DNA of 64,000 nucleotides from an uncultured Lachnospiraceae bacterium (GCA_910587045.1 CAJULG010000002.1:124001-188000), one strand, 5' to 3'. Numbered from the stretch's first letter, positions 51,815-61,655 are shown. Numbers and translations are program-made. The notes: a model not told the origin generated them from the letters alone.

Positions 51815-54800
51815 ATGTTAAAGAGTAAAACAGCAAAAATCATAATTGGGGCAATCATTGTATTGTGTGTTCTGGCAGCATCTTCTATCTGGGTATTTTC
51901 ATCAATGAAGAAGAATTCAGTTGATGAGTTTGGCTATTCTCAATTAGCACCAAACGGTTCATCTTCCACGACCATGACACAGATTGATCATATTATTGAG
52001 AATTCCAATACAGTGGAAGAGGGAAGTGACCCGAATTATAATGTTGTGATCATTACGAATGGCGTGACCGATGCATCGGAGGTGGTTAAGAATTTCTTTC
52101 TGGATGATACGGTTGGTGTGGGCTTTTCAGATGTAGTTGTGAATGATAACCGTACCATATCAGCTACCATGCCGAATGGCAAGATGCGTATGAATGTGAA
52201 GACAGTAGGTGAGTTGAATGGCCTGGATAAGGATGGTATTGCAGCAGCAATGGGCAATGTAGACCTGATCTATCTGTATGCGTCAACGAGTACCGCATAT
52301 GCAGGAGATACGGCAATATCAGAGAATCTGTATGAATATCTTCACAATTATGCTTTTGGTTCCAATAAGCCGTTAATTATGAGTTATGGACTGGCAAATA
52401 CCGGTGAAGGTGATGATACTCAGGGCGGTGGCGACACAGGAAGCGGATATGATTCGCAGGCCTTCTTCATGACCAGTGTGGATTTCAAGAACAGTTGGAG
52501 ACGGACCCGGACGACCATGATGGAAAACTGGAAGAATACGCCGGATGCGGATGCAGAAGCAGTCATTAAGAGTTATATCGGTACCAGACGTACCCTGTAT
52601 TCTGTCTATGAGGTAAACCGGTTGACAAAACCGGACGGTTATGCTACATGGCAGGATTACTGGTCAAGAAATGACGGTACCTCGACGTTGAATATTCTGT
52701 ATATCTATGGTGAATCCATGGAGGATGATACCGGGATTGTTAATGCGGCAAACTGGATGCTGAGTGATGAGGGGAAAGGCTGGGCCTTTAGTGGATTGTC
52801 CAGTGACCTGCCTCAGAATGTAGCAGTTACCTCTAAAAAGGGTAGTGAGCTAAAGCCGGAGGACTTTTATGTTGCGACGGAAAGCGGAGATGCATCCGAT
52901 GTCAAGAAGTATGATTACATTTTTATTGCACCGAGTGATTATAAGCCGCTGGATGATCCGGCAGATCCTAGTACCGGCAGTGATATCAGTCCGGAGGTAA
53001 GAGCAACATTAAATACATTGTCAGAGAGTACCAAGCAGGAAGGTCTGACCTATATCCTCTTTGGTGCATTGGAGGGAAGAACACAGACATCGACCGGAAA
53101 TACGGGCGGCAGTTCTTCTGTAACGGAGAATCTGACATTTGATACGAATACAAACTTTGGCAAGCTGCTTGACTTATCAGTTACGACGACCGGATATGCG
53201 AAGAAGGGAAATGTACTGGTGGTTGGTACACAGTTCATGGATACTATGGCGACAAATCCGTCTATGAATCCGAAGAAGGTTGCCAAGATCGTAGCATTGA
53301 TCAATAAGAGTACCTTCCGTACCCATGCAGGCAGCAGCAGTGGCGGTACCAGCGGTTCCGTTTCCACGACTGCATATCGTGTGCTGGAGCTGCAGCCATG
53401 TTATCCGATTGATAAGGTGCTTGCTTCTACGATAACAGATAAGTATGGCTCTGGTGATCGAACACTTAGTAAGTATACGAATGCGGTTGGTAACTATTAT
53501 ACGATACCGGCTGATGTATTGAATTCCTCCGAGATTGATGATTACATGTCAGAGGATGAGCAGGGGAATCTGCGGATGACCCAGGAGTATTATCAGTGGG
53601 ATCTTTCAAAGGCAAAGCTGGCTTATGCATTGGGAATGAAATCTGATCAGATCGAGCTGGTTCAGATGTCAACCGATGAATATATTACAGCAAAGGCGGA
53701 TGCGTCTGACAGCTATGACCTGATCTATATCGGCGGTAATATGTCGGCATTTAAGAATAATCTTGCTTATGGTTATGATGTAATTGATCACACGATCCGA
53801 GACTCTTACCGGGATTATGAGGCAGTGTTCAGTATGTACTGTCATACCGGAGAGCTGACGCAGGTTCTGGGACAGAGACTGAATGCAGTAGGCGATTATG
53901 TACTGATGAATGGTAATGATATTACCTATGACAGATTGACCCAGTTAAAGGCATACATTGATGCGGGAATGCCGGTCGTGTTCAGTAATGAGATCTGGAA
54001 TGCATATGATCTGGCAAAGAAGTTTGGTTATAAGAACCGGTATATGGATCCGGACTGTAATATGTTCAAGCTGTGTGCGTATGCAGAGGAGGCGGCAAAG
54101 ACCAAAGAGTCTGTACTGGTTAACTGGGAGAATCGTCAGCCTTACGAGGTGCAGGATTCCTTCTTTACGGATTATTATGTGGCAAAGGATGAAATGACGA
54201 TTCCGAATGCGGATGGCGTTTATGGAGCAGCGGCAAAGGTAACGGTATACAGCGAGTATTTAAGTAACAGATTATATGATTGCGTGAATGCAGCCAGTGT
54301 GCGTCCGAAGTTCAAGATTGACACAACCGCCCTGACCTATGTGGAGGGTGACAGCAAGACAGAACTGACAGGCCGTGATGTGTCCTGGAAGATTGAATTG
54401 CTGAATCCGATCGAAGGGCGTACCTATCAGGCAGTCCTGTTACAGGATGTCGACGATAATGCAGTATTTGATCTGAACGATTCGGAAGAACTGATCGGGA
54501 AACCACAGGAGTTTTCTGCGGATAATACAGCAGAATTGACTTATACGTATCCGGATGATGATTTTGGCGCGTTTAGCTGGAAGGTGGTAGTACAGGATAC
54601 GACAACGAAGGCTTCTACCGGTTATTCTGCAATTACCTGCTTTGCAAAGCTGGAGGATCAGCCGAAGAAGCAGGCCAGTATCCTGGAGATCATGCCGATG
54701 CTGGCATCCCATTGTAATTCGTCTAATCCGACAGGACCGGACGGTCATACGTTTTATCTGGATAAGAATTATCAGCAGAGCAGTGGTAATCCATATTTGT

Positions 54801-57073
54801 ATTCAACTTATGGAACGAATAAGGGAAAGGAATATGGGTATTGTCCGATTCTGCACAGTCCGGGAAATGGACTTAGTGATGCACAGGCATTTAATAATAA
54901 TCAGATAGCCAGAGCAACGGTTGATGGTAATTATCAGGGACTCTCGGATGTGAATATGGGTAAATACATGACGAACCTGAGTGTAAACCGATATGACAGT
55001 GGAGAGGGACATGAGGACAGGGATTATAATTATATGGATCTGGTGTCAGATGAATATGATTTCTCTCTGGATATCATGTATATGGATGATATTATTTATT
55101 ACTCAAAGGTGGCTCATGATTCCAGTATTACCGACGATCAGAGAAAGGGTTATGCGGAAGAAGCAGAAAAAGCGAAAGAGCTGTATGATGCATATAAGAC
55201 GGAAGGAACACCGGAATATGAGAGATTAAAGCTGGTTGAGGATGCATTACGTGAGGCCCTGATCAGTATTCGTGACGGGAATAATTATACCGGTACTTTT
55301 CGTGAGATAAGGAGAGAATGGGGACCGAACGGTCCGGTAGAGAAAGAGGTTGATGCAACTTATACAGTTCCAAATAGTGAATTTAAGAAATATGGTATTG
55401 ATCAGATGTTACAGTCACGGGACTATTTCCGCTTCTTCTATCTGAATACAGATGTATATCATGACAGCGGTTGGGCACATTCAGCATACGTTGTTTATGC
55501 AAGTGTATATAAGCCATATATTGATGAACATGACAAGATGGTAGATGCATACCGTAAATATCGTCATTATAACATGATGGCTTATGGACCAAAGGAGTAC
55601 CTGAGAAAGAATTATGATGTGATCGTTGTTGGTTTCTTCGATGATTACCAGGGCGGATTCCAGGATTTCAGTGAAGTGGAGACAGAGGATCTGCTGGCAT
55701 TTACGGATTATAAGGAGGTAGTGAACGGTAAGACCTATGAGGATGGTGGAAGTCTGCTGATGACCCATGATAATATGACCTATGCACCTGGTGACGGGCA
55801 CGCGGTGAATCTGACAGCAAAGATGCGTAGTGTGATGGGTATGGAACCGTTTGCCAACCTGAAGGCGGTAGAAAGCACAGGAACGACGGGTTACCAGAAG
55901 CATACCAGTACAAATACAAAAAAATATTTCCTGTCAAACCTGTCTTCCAATTCAGATATGAACTTTGCCATGGAGAGTCCGTTGCAGGGAACTGCATGGG
56001 ATACTGCATTTAGTGGATGGGTATCCGGAGCGAACCGAGGGGTAACAAAGGATCATAATGTTAACCTGATCGGATATACGGATGTATTTAATGTGTACAG
56101 AACCGGACATGGTTATACCCAGCGATATACCTTTGCAGAGTTCGAGACCGAGCGGGCGATCGAATATAATATGCAGATTAGCGGGCCATTAAAGAACACC
56201 GGTACAGCCAAGGCAACTCAGGTTAACCGTGGTGTGGTTACGACCTATCCGTTCTATATTGCATCGGATCTTCGAATCTCGAATACGCACAGCCAGGCCT
56301 ATGCACTGGATATGGAGGATTCGGCAGTTACGGTATGGTATACACTAGCAGCGGACAGCACTTCGGCAGCGGGAACTGCAGGCGGAACGAATTATTCAAC
56401 AATGAAGGAAAATTCCTCTATGTATGCGGCATCTCCAAGAGATGGTGGAGACAGTTACTACATCTATTCCGTTGGTAATATCACCTACTGTGGTGCCGGT
56501 CATGCACTGATCACCGGTGACCAGCGGGATAATAATGATGAGAGACGGTTATTCCTGAATGTGTTGATCAATATGGCGAAGAAAACGAGAAAGCAGCAGA
56601 AGGAAGCGGATATCATCTTATACGATCCGGATGGAACGACCAAGGCACCGGGTAACGTTGTAAAGCGGGATGCTGAGAATGGTTATCACATTGATGTAAC
56701 CTCTGCGATCACATATCCGGAATTCGGCTTTAAGGTTGACCTGTTATCCGGACAGAGTGCAACAGATGTCAAGCTGTTCTTTGATCTGGATTATAAAGCA
56801 GGTATGGAGAATCCGGATGCATATGTTGATAATGACAACCATGTTCTGGTGCCATTACCGGATACGGAAGATATTCTGAAGGATCTGAACGAGAATGCAG
56901 TTCGCGTATTTACGAAGCTGAATTATCCGGGACTGGTAACGAAACGGGAATACTTTGATAAGTATGGAGGTAAGTATACCTACCTGGTTGTATCAGTTAC
57001 CTTAAGTGACGGAACCGTATTAACAAAACGGATCAAGATCATGTTGACGAACGATCTGCTGGATCTGACATGA
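51815..57073 (+). CDS. 1752-aa membrane-anchored surface protein with DUF5057-like region
   Basis: One N-terminal transmembrane anchor or uncleaved signal (about 10-31) leads to a very large extracytoplasmic region, with no LPxTG or other C-terminal anchor. The phrase YRVLELQPCYPIDK near residue 520 and the surrounding region look like DUF5057. Three stretches resemble class I glutamine-amidotransferase-like alpha/beta folds by their YNVVIITNG, YDLIYIGGN and YDVIVVGFFDDYQGG strands; a distal GHALITGDQRDNNDERRLFLNVL segment is near 1560. A beta-sandwich-like module is near 860-940. AAAGGAGC precedes the ATG. Last gene of the pilus operon, probably a tip adhesin or pilus partner; this is inference from position. 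Confidence 0.72.
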   Translation: MLKSKTAKIIIGAIIVLCVLAASSIWVFSSMKKNSVDEFGYSQLAPNGSSSTTMTQIDHIIENSNTVEEGSDPNYNVVIITNGVTDASEVVKNFFLDDTVGVGFSDVVVNDNRTISATMPNGKMRMNVKTVGELNGLDKDGIAAAMGNVDLIYLYASTSTAYAGDTAISENLYEYLHNYAFGSNKPLIMSYGLANTGEGDDTQGGGDTGSGYDSQAFFMTSVDFKNSWRRTRTTMMENWKNTPDADAEAVIKSYIGTRRTLYSVYEVNRLTKPDGYATWQDYWSRNDGTSTLNILYIYGESMEDDTGIVNAANWMLSDEGKGWAFSGLSSDLPQNVAVTSKKGSELKPEDFYVATESGDASDVKKYDYIFIAPSDYKPLDDPADPSTGSDISPEVRATLNTLSESTKQEGLTYILFGALEGRTQTSTGNTGGSSSVTENLTFDTNTNFGKLLDLSVTTTGYAKKGNVLVVGTQFMDTMATNPSMNPKKVAKIVALINKSTFRTHAGSSSGGTSGSVSTTAYRVLELQPCYPIDKVLASTITDKYGSGDRTLSKYTNAVGNYYTIPADVLNSSEIDDYMSEDEQGNLRMTQEYYQWDLSKAKLAYALGMKSDQIELVQMSTDEYITAKADASDSYDLIYIGGNMSAFKNNLAYGYDVIDHTIRDSYRDYEAVFSMYCHTGELTQVLGQRLNAVGDYVLMNGNDITYDRLTQLKAYIDAGMPVVFSNEIWNAYDLAKKFGYKNRYMDPDCNMFKLCAYAEEAAKTKESVLVNWENRQPYEVQDSFFTDYYVAKDEMTIPNADGVYGAAAKVTVYSEYLSNRLYDCVNAASVRPKFKIDTTALTYVEGDSKTELTGRDVSWKIELLNPIEGRTYQAVLLQDVDDNAVFDLNDSEELIGKPQEFSADNTAELTYTYPDDDFGAFSWKVVVQDTTTKASTGYSAITCFAKLEDQPKKQASILEIMPMLASHCNSSNPTGPDGHTFYLDKNYQQSSGNPYLYSTYGTNKGKEYGYCPILHSPGNGLSDAQAFNNNQIARATVDGNYQGLSDVNMGKYMTNLSVNRYDSGEGHEDRDYNYMDLVSDEYDFSLDIMYMDDIIYYSKVAHDSSITDDQRKGYAEEAEKAKELYDAYKTEGTPEYERLKLVEDALREALISIRDGNNYTGTFREIRREWGPNGPVEKEVDATYTVPNSEFKKYGIDQMLQSRDYFRFFYLNTDVYHDSGWAHSAYVVYASVYKPYIDEHDKMVDAYRKYRHYNMMAYGPKEYLRKNYDVIVVGFFDDYQGGFQDFSEVETEDLLAFTDYKEVVNGKTYEDGGSLLMTHDNMTYAPGDGHAVNLTAKMRSVMGMEPFANLKAVESTGTTGYQKHTSTNTKKYFLSNLSSNSDMNFAMESPLQGTAWDTAFSGWVSGANRGVTKDHNVNLIGYTDVFNVYRTGHGYTQRYTFAEFETERAIEYNMQISGPLKNTGTAKATQVNRGVVTTYPFYIASDLRISNTHSQAYALDMEDSAVTVWYTLAADSTSAAGTAGGTNYSTMKENSSMYAASPRDGGDSYYIYSVGNITYCGAGHALITGDQRDNNDERRLFLNVLINMAKKTRKQQKEADIILYDPDGTTKAPGNVVKRDAENGYHIDVTSAITYPEFGFKVDLLSGQSATDVKLFFDLDYKAGMENPDAYVDNDNHVLVPLPDTEDILKDLNENAVRVFTKLNYPGLVTKREYFDKYGGKYTYLVVSVTLSDGTVLTKRIKIMLTNDLLDLT

Positions 57074-57166
57074 TCAGAAGCGATCGGCTATATGTAATTA
57101 ATTGAGATGCATCTGGCAGGAGACCGGAAGGGAATCTGCGGATGTAACGGGAAATCATAATATAGA

Positions 57167-57209
57167 AGAGCTGCTATTGCTGCCGATGTACAGTATAGCA
57201 GCTCTTTTT
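57167..57209 (+). terminator. Rho-independent terminator of the pilus locus
   Basis: An 11-bp perfect stem AGAGCTGCTAT / ATAGCAGCTCT (57167-57177 and 57195-57205) is followed by a five-T run. The remaining bases between 57074 and 57332 hold only this and a promoter. Confidence 0.92.
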
Positions 57210-57266
57210 CCGGTCATAATGCTTCGGATCGGCCCGGAATCCGGATAGAAGCGGAAAATGAAACAG

Positions 57267-57296
57267 TTGAAATGCAGAGGACTTCTGTTATATAAT
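57267..57296 (+). promoter_or_regulatory. Sigma-A-type promoter upstream of the acidic membrane protein
   Basis: TTGAAA (57267-57272) and TATAAT (57291-57296), 18-base spacer, 35 bases before the start codon. Confidence 0.65.
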
Positions 57297-57331
57297 AAGA
57301 TGTAGTTACAGATTGAGGAAGGTATAGCAAT

Positions 57332-58003
57332 ATGTTTGATTCAGCGGGGAATACAATATGTACGATCATACTGGCAGTTGTATTTGTTTATTTGATCATA
57401 TGGACCCTTAAATTCGCAGGTTATTGTCTGGACAGGCAACGGTCAAAGAACAGTATCGCCATACGGGAGAAGCAAAAGACGATTCGCCAGCGGACCATTG
57501 CCTGTGCCAAGAATTACTGGTACAATATCCGGGAAGTGGAGGATTGTCCGGATGATGTGCCGGTGGAGCGGTACTATCATTACTTTGAAACCGAACAGCA
57601 GTGTATTAAGGCACTGATCATTGAAATGTATGATTGTGCCATTGTCCGGACGGAGGAGCTGGAACGTCTGGCATATGGTGAGGTAAAGCCTGTGCCGGTG
57701 ATTATGAATCCGTATGAGATTGATGATGAGTATGATGAGTTTGATTATGATTTTGATAAAGCAGTGGAGGAGCTGATGGATCAGGATGAGGAGGAGATCG
57801 CGGCTACAGCGGAAGAGGCTGATGATGCTGAGCTTCGTGCGGAGATCTATGATCGCTGGACAGAATATGTGATGCAGCTTTATGATATGGTGAGCGTGAA
57901 TTGTAATGAAGAAATGAAAGCACATATCAGAAGTAAGATTATGAGTTATGGGCATAGTGATGTGGCGATCCTGATCCATAGTCCGGAATTGAAGGAATGG
58001 TAA
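57332..58003 (+). CDS. Membrane-anchored acidic protein of unknown function
   Basis: 223 residues, family not recognised. One N-terminal transmembrane helix (about 9-31) is followed by a basic stretch (RQRSKNSIAIREKQKTIRQR). The inside-positive rule suggests the bulk is cytoplasmic. The middle is strongly acidic (DDEYDEFDYDFD near 132-143, then DQDEEE). The C-terminal part is helical with several Cys and His. It has its own promoter, with AGGAAGG ahead of the ATG, and is isolated by terminators from the pilus locus, so a pilus role is not implied. Confidence 0.75.
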   Translation: MFDSAGNTICTIILAVVFVYLIIWTLKFAGYCLDRQRSKNSIAIREKQKTIRQRTIACAKNYWYNIREVEDCPDDVPVERYYHYFETEQQCIKALIIEMYDCAIVRTEELERLAYGEVKPVPVIMNPYEIDDEYDEFDYDFDKAVEELMDQDEEEIAATAEEADDAELRAEIYDRWTEYVMQLYDMVSVNCNEEMKAHIRSKIMSYGHSDVAILIHSPELKEW

Positions 58004-58034
58004 ATTAAGGACAAAGACAGAACGAATAATTATC

Positions 58035-58063
58035 TTGTCTTTTACATATGAATAAGTTATAAT
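58035..58063 (+). promoter_or_regulatory. Sigma-A promoter of the 6S-like RNA
   Basis: TTGTCT (58035-58040), 17-base spacer, perfect TATAAT (58058-58063). No ribosome binding site or convincing gene follows, only the structured RNA. Confidence 0.8.
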
Positions 58064-58069
58064 ATGAAT

Positions 58070-58310
58070 AAGCAAAAAGCAATGCTAAAGTAGAAAGCCT
58101 GAAATGTGCGATAATTCTCTCAATTTTGAACCTACATTCATTGATACGGGAGTCCTATATTTCGCGGTGGAATGTCAAGCCTCCGTTTGCAGTGGAAGAC
58201 AGGAAGCCGGATGCGGTCACCCACCTAGCTATGCTAGGAGTCAAAAGAGAGAACCGGCATTTTGGGTGTTACTTAAGATAAAAAGCAGCAGGAATGCTGC
58301 TTTTTATCTT
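58070..58310 (+). ncRNA. ssrS: Probable 6S RNA
   Basis: A transcript of about 240 bases is predicted from a strong promoter to a strong terminator with no credible protein. Its core is a long closing helix (TTCTCTC-aa-TTTTGA at 58115-58129 pairing with TCAAAA-GAGAGAA at 58241-58253) around an internal open region, with a CCTAGC-tat-GCTAGG hairpin (58224-58238). A rod with a large central bubble is the hallmark of 6S RNA, which binds sigma-A RNA polymerase. The stretches GTGGAAGACAGGAAG and GGTCACCCACCTAG look like Clostridia 6S sequences from memory. A covariance-model search was not possible, so other structured RNAs remain possible. Confidence 0.68.
58277..58308 (+). terminator. Terminator of the 6S-like RNA
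   Basis: GATAAAAAGCAGCA and TGCTGCTTTTTATC form a 14-bp stem around GGAA, with the T run inside the descending arm. It lies 52 bases before the SpoIID-domain gene. Confidence 0.88.
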
Positions 58311-58360
58311 TATGGTAACAAAACAGGTCCATTTGTCTGGTTGAAATGAGGGTTACATAA

Positions 58361-60694
58361 TTGAAAAAGAAACGTGTTATAGAAATCATGATCATCGCAA
58401 TATTAGCAATCGCCGGGATCATCGGCGGCGTATTGGTGCATTATTTGTTTTTTCGGGTAGTGCAGCCGGATGTATATTACGGAAGGCAGGAAGCGGAAGC
58501 TTTACTGGAGCAGTTGAATGATGGTAATCCGGTGCTGGAGGTTGCTTTGGATGATAAAAGCGGTTTTACTGCAGGCGATGCAAGACAGGTCCTGCAGATT
58601 TTATTTGCCATGGATGCAGTACAGTCCGGGACAGAGACAGGCCTTCCGTTTCTGGAAGAGGCAAAGGATAAGAAGATTCTCTCAGGCGAGGAGTTTCAGA
58701 CATTTTATGAATATCTGATCGACAGGACCGGTACCGATGCGGTACAGGTGGCAACGTTACTGGTATTGGATACGATCGAGGAGCAGGCGGAGGATGGTTC
58801 TCTTCTCTTTTCAATCGTTACCCAGGAACAGCGGTATGTGGTACAGGCATTTGATGAGAGCAGGCAGGAACTGTTACGGGAGCAGTTAAATGCTGCCGAG
58901 GATACGATAGTCCGGGTTTATGTATCCGGTGACCGGATATTTGATCATACCGGAGAGGGAAGAGAAGGCGTTACATTATCCAATGTGTGGATTGAAAGTT
59001 CCACTGAATCGGAATTGCGGGTATTTATGAATGGATATCATAAGGTATATCCTTGTCATCTGCAGGATTCGTCTGCTGATGAATCCGGAGATACCCGTTC
59101 GGCGGAACAAGGGAATACCAAAGTAGAGGCATCCCTGGCGGATATCCGGCTGGATGTGAATGGTGTGACGGATATTGTATTAAAATCAGATATTATTACT
59201 GCAAAGGTACTTGCAGTTCAGGAGGATCATGTTGAAGTGGAGGGTTACGGCAATCTGGGACTTTCTGAGCATTACCGGATTTATAAAATATACGGGGAGC
59301 TGGCGGTAGAGCCGACCTCTCAGATTCTGGTGGGCTATTCCACAACGAATTTTGTCGTGGCAAATGGTGTGATTGAGGCAGCTTTGATCACGGAACCGAT
59401 CCGGGCGGATAAGATCCGGGTGGTGCTGGGAAACAGCGAGTATACTTCCCTGATCCATCCGGTGGTTACCCTGACGGCAGATTGCCCGTATACAGTTCAG
59501 TTTCATGATCAGACCCGGGTATTCGAAGCGGGAGAAGCATTGGAATTGACTGCTACCTGTGGTTATATGGCAGGAGGACGTATCATTGTCTCTCCAAATG
59601 AGGAGAATGGAAGAGTACAGGTGCTGTCTGTTACAAGGAATGGGGTAAACCCATCCTATCGTGGCAGTATTGAAGTGGCTCCTTATGGTGAGGAAGGGCT
59701 GACGATCGTGAATGAATTAAGTCTGGAAGAATATCTTTATACAGTAGTTCCAAGTGAAATGCCAACATCCTATGGACAGGAGGCGCTGCAGGTACAGGCA
59801 ATTTGTGCCAGAGGTTATGCATATGCAAAAATGCAGGATGGATCTTATGCAAAATATGGAGCGCATCTGGATGACAGTACAATGACCCAGGTTTATAATG
59901 CAGTGGCGGAAAGTGATGATTCTATTCTGGCAGTTAAAGATACGTATGGTATGGTGCCGTTTTATGAGGGCAGGGTGATAGAAGCATTCTTCTTCTCTAC
60001 CTCCTGCGGTACGACCTGTACCAATAGTGATGTATGGGATGGAGAACCTTTGCCATATCTGACAGATAAGCTGGAGCATGATGGGGATCCGGCTGTAGAT
60101 TTTACAGATGAAATGACGTTTCAGGCTTTTATAAATGACAGTAGTGCATATAATACCTATGAGAAGGATTGTTCCCTGTATCGTTGGAATATTGAATTTA
60201 CACCCGAGGAAATGAATGCAGCGATTGATTCTACACTGGCACAGCGGTATGAGACCAGTCCGGAACGGATTCTTACTTTACAGGCAGATGGTTCTTATAT
60301 CAGTCAGCCGATCACTACAGTTGGTGAGGTGCAGGATATTTCGGTTACTGCCAGAGGAAAGAGTGGTATTGTGAAAGAGATTACAGTAACCGGTTCTGCG
60401 GCAACGATCAAGGTGAGCGGTCAGACCAATGCGAGAGCTCTGATGACACCGGTACAGGTTACGATTTACCGGCAGGATGGTTCCTCCTCAGTAGAATGGT
60501 CGTTGCTGCCCAGTCCATTTTATTATGTGATAAAAAACGAGGCAGGAAATTTCCAGATCGCGGGTGGTGGTTTTGGCCATGGTGTCGGCATGAGCCAGAA
60601 TGGAACAAAAGCAATGACTGAACTGGGATACTCTGCAGAAGAAATTATCCAGCATTATTACACCGGTGCTGAGATCCTGAATATTTATCAGTAA
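58361..60694 (+). CDS. SpoIID/LytB-domain protein
   Basis: 777 residues, starting at TTG (TGAGGG upstream; no ATG nearby). A basic N-terminus and one transmembrane helix (about 6-30) anchor an extracytoplasmic protein. The first 450 residues are unrecognised. The SpoIID domain follows: LSLEEYLYTVVPSEMPTSYGQEALQVQAICARGYAYAK near 470, containing the catalytic-type Glu, and the C-terminal FGHGVGMSQNGTKAMTELGYS block. SpoIID is a lytic transglycosylase acting on denuded glycan during engulfment. This protein is about twice as long as B. subtilis SpoIID (about 340 residues), so it may be a relative with another role rather than SpoIID itself. Confidence 0.85.
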   Translation: MKKKRVIEIMIIAILAIAGIIGGVLVHYLFFRVVQPDVYYGRQEAEALLEQLNDGNPVLEVALDDKSGFTAGDARQVLQILFAMDAVQSGTETGLPFLEEAKDKKILSGEEFQTFYEYLIDRTGTDAVQVATLLVLDTIEEQAEDGSLLFSIVTQEQRYVVQAFDESRQELLREQLNAAEDTIVRVYVSGDRIFDHTGEGREGVTLSNVWIESSTESELRVFMNGYHKVYPCHLQDSSADESGDTRSAEQGNTKVEASLADIRLDVNGVTDIVLKSDIITAKVLAVQEDHVEVEGYGNLGLSEHYRIYKIYGELAVEPTSQILVGYSTTNFVVANGVIEAALITEPIRADKIRVVLGNSEYTSLIHPVVTLTADCPYTVQFHDQTRVFEAGEALELTATCGYMAGGRIIVSPNEENGRVQVLSVTRNGVNPSYRGSIEVAPYGEEGLTIVNELSLEEYLYTVVPSEMPTSYGQEALQVQAICARGYAYAKMQDGSYAKYGAHLDDSTMTQVYNAVAESDDSILAVKDTYGMVPFYEGRVIEAFFFSTSCGTTCTNSDVWDGEPLPYLTDKLEHDGDPAVDFTDEMTFQAFINDSSAYNTYEKDCSLYRWNIEFTPEEMNAAIDSTLAQRYETSPERILTLQADGSYISQPITTVGEVQDISVTARGKSGIVKEITVTGSAATIKVSGQTNARALMTPVQVTIYRQDGSSSVEWSLLPSPFYYVIKNEAGNFQIAGGGFGHGVGMSQNGTKAMTELGYSAEEIIQHYYTGAEILNIYQ

Positions 60695-60762
60695 GCAGGG
60701 AATAGGCTGGAACAGGGCAGCACCGGACAGGATGTGAGACAAAAAGGTTAGGGAGCGGTCCC

Positions 60763-61644
60763 ATGACATTTTCAGGTGACAGGAATGTGAATCAAATGAT
60801 ACGATTTATTCAGGCATTTATTATTCAAATAAAGGAGGATCATGTATCCGCATATGCAGCACAGGCGGCGTTCTTTTTAATACTGTCTGCGTTCCCATTT
60901 GCAATTCTGATTCTGACGTTTGCCCGGTTTCTTCCATTCAGTCAGGAGGAGTTTATCATAGTCCTTAAGGATATCCTGCCGAATGAGATAGAGACGTGGA
61001 TGCTGGGGATCTTAGAAGAGATGATCCGGAATTCCGGCAGTACACTGGTATCTTTTTCTATCATTGCTGCACTTTGGTCGGCGGCAAGGGGAATATTATC
61101 CATTAGCAACGGTTTGAATTCAGTGTTTCATACAGAAGAGTCCAGAAATTATTTCCTGCTGCGGAGCATTGCCACCATTCATACCCTGATCGTGGCGGTT
61201 GCCCTGGTAGTGTTGTTGATCGTATTCGTATTTGGTAATTCGTTGTACGAGATTATACTGAATAAGCTGCCCTTCATGAATGATATTGCGACCCTGATCC
61301 TTAGTGTACGGGTGGCTGTGGGATTTGTCCTGCTGTTTCTGATGTTCATCATCATGTACCGGGGATTGCCGAATCATAAGATATCTATGCGCCAGGCAGC
61401 ACCGGGAGCGTTATTTTCAGCAGTTTCCTGGATCATTGCCTCTTTTGGATTTTCCATTTATGTGAATCATTACAGTAATTATTCCCGCATTTATGGCAGT
61501 CTGGCGGGAATTGCCATTGCCATGGTCTGGGTATATATGATGATGAATCTGGTGCTTTGGGGCGGAGAGCTGAATTCTTATATTATGGAGTTTTATCCGG
61601 AAAAGGTATCATCCAGGAAGAAGAAAAGAAGTACGGGAAAGTAG
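60763..61644 (+). CDS. YihY/BrkB family membrane protein
   Basis: 293 residues, about six transmembrane segments. Conserved family features: SAYAAQAAFFLILSAFPFAILIL at the start, LWSAARGILSISNGLNSVF in the middle and GSLAGIAIAMVWVYMMMNLVLWGGELN near the end. Formerly mis-named RNase BN. The function of the family is not settled. It lies 68 bases after the SpoIID-domain gene and shows AGGGAG before the ATG. Confidence 0.92.
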   Translation: MTFSGDRNVNQMIRFIQAFIIQIKEDHVSAYAAQAAFFLILSAFPFAILILTFARFLPFSQEEFIIVLKDILPNEIETWMLGILEEMIRNSGSTLVSFSIIAALWSAARGILSISNGLNSVFHTEESRNYFLLRSIATIHTLIVAVALVVLLIVFVFGNSLYEIILNKLPFMNDIATLILSVRVAVGFVLLFLMFIIMYRGLPNHKISMRQAAPGALFSAVSWIIASFGFSIYVNHYSNYSRIYGSLAGIAIAMVWVYMMMNLVLWGGELNSYIMEFYPEKVSSRKKKRSTGK

Positions 61645-61655
61645 TTAGCTTTGTA

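Noticed and set aside
55481..55903. Minus-strand frames inside the 1752-aa protein gene
   Set aside because: Composition and lack of ribosome binding sites show that they are shadows of the plus-strand gene.
58104..58349. An 81-codon reading frame inside the 6S-like RNA
   Set aside because: It runs through the closing helix and the terminator and has no ribosome binding site. RNA structure explains the region better.
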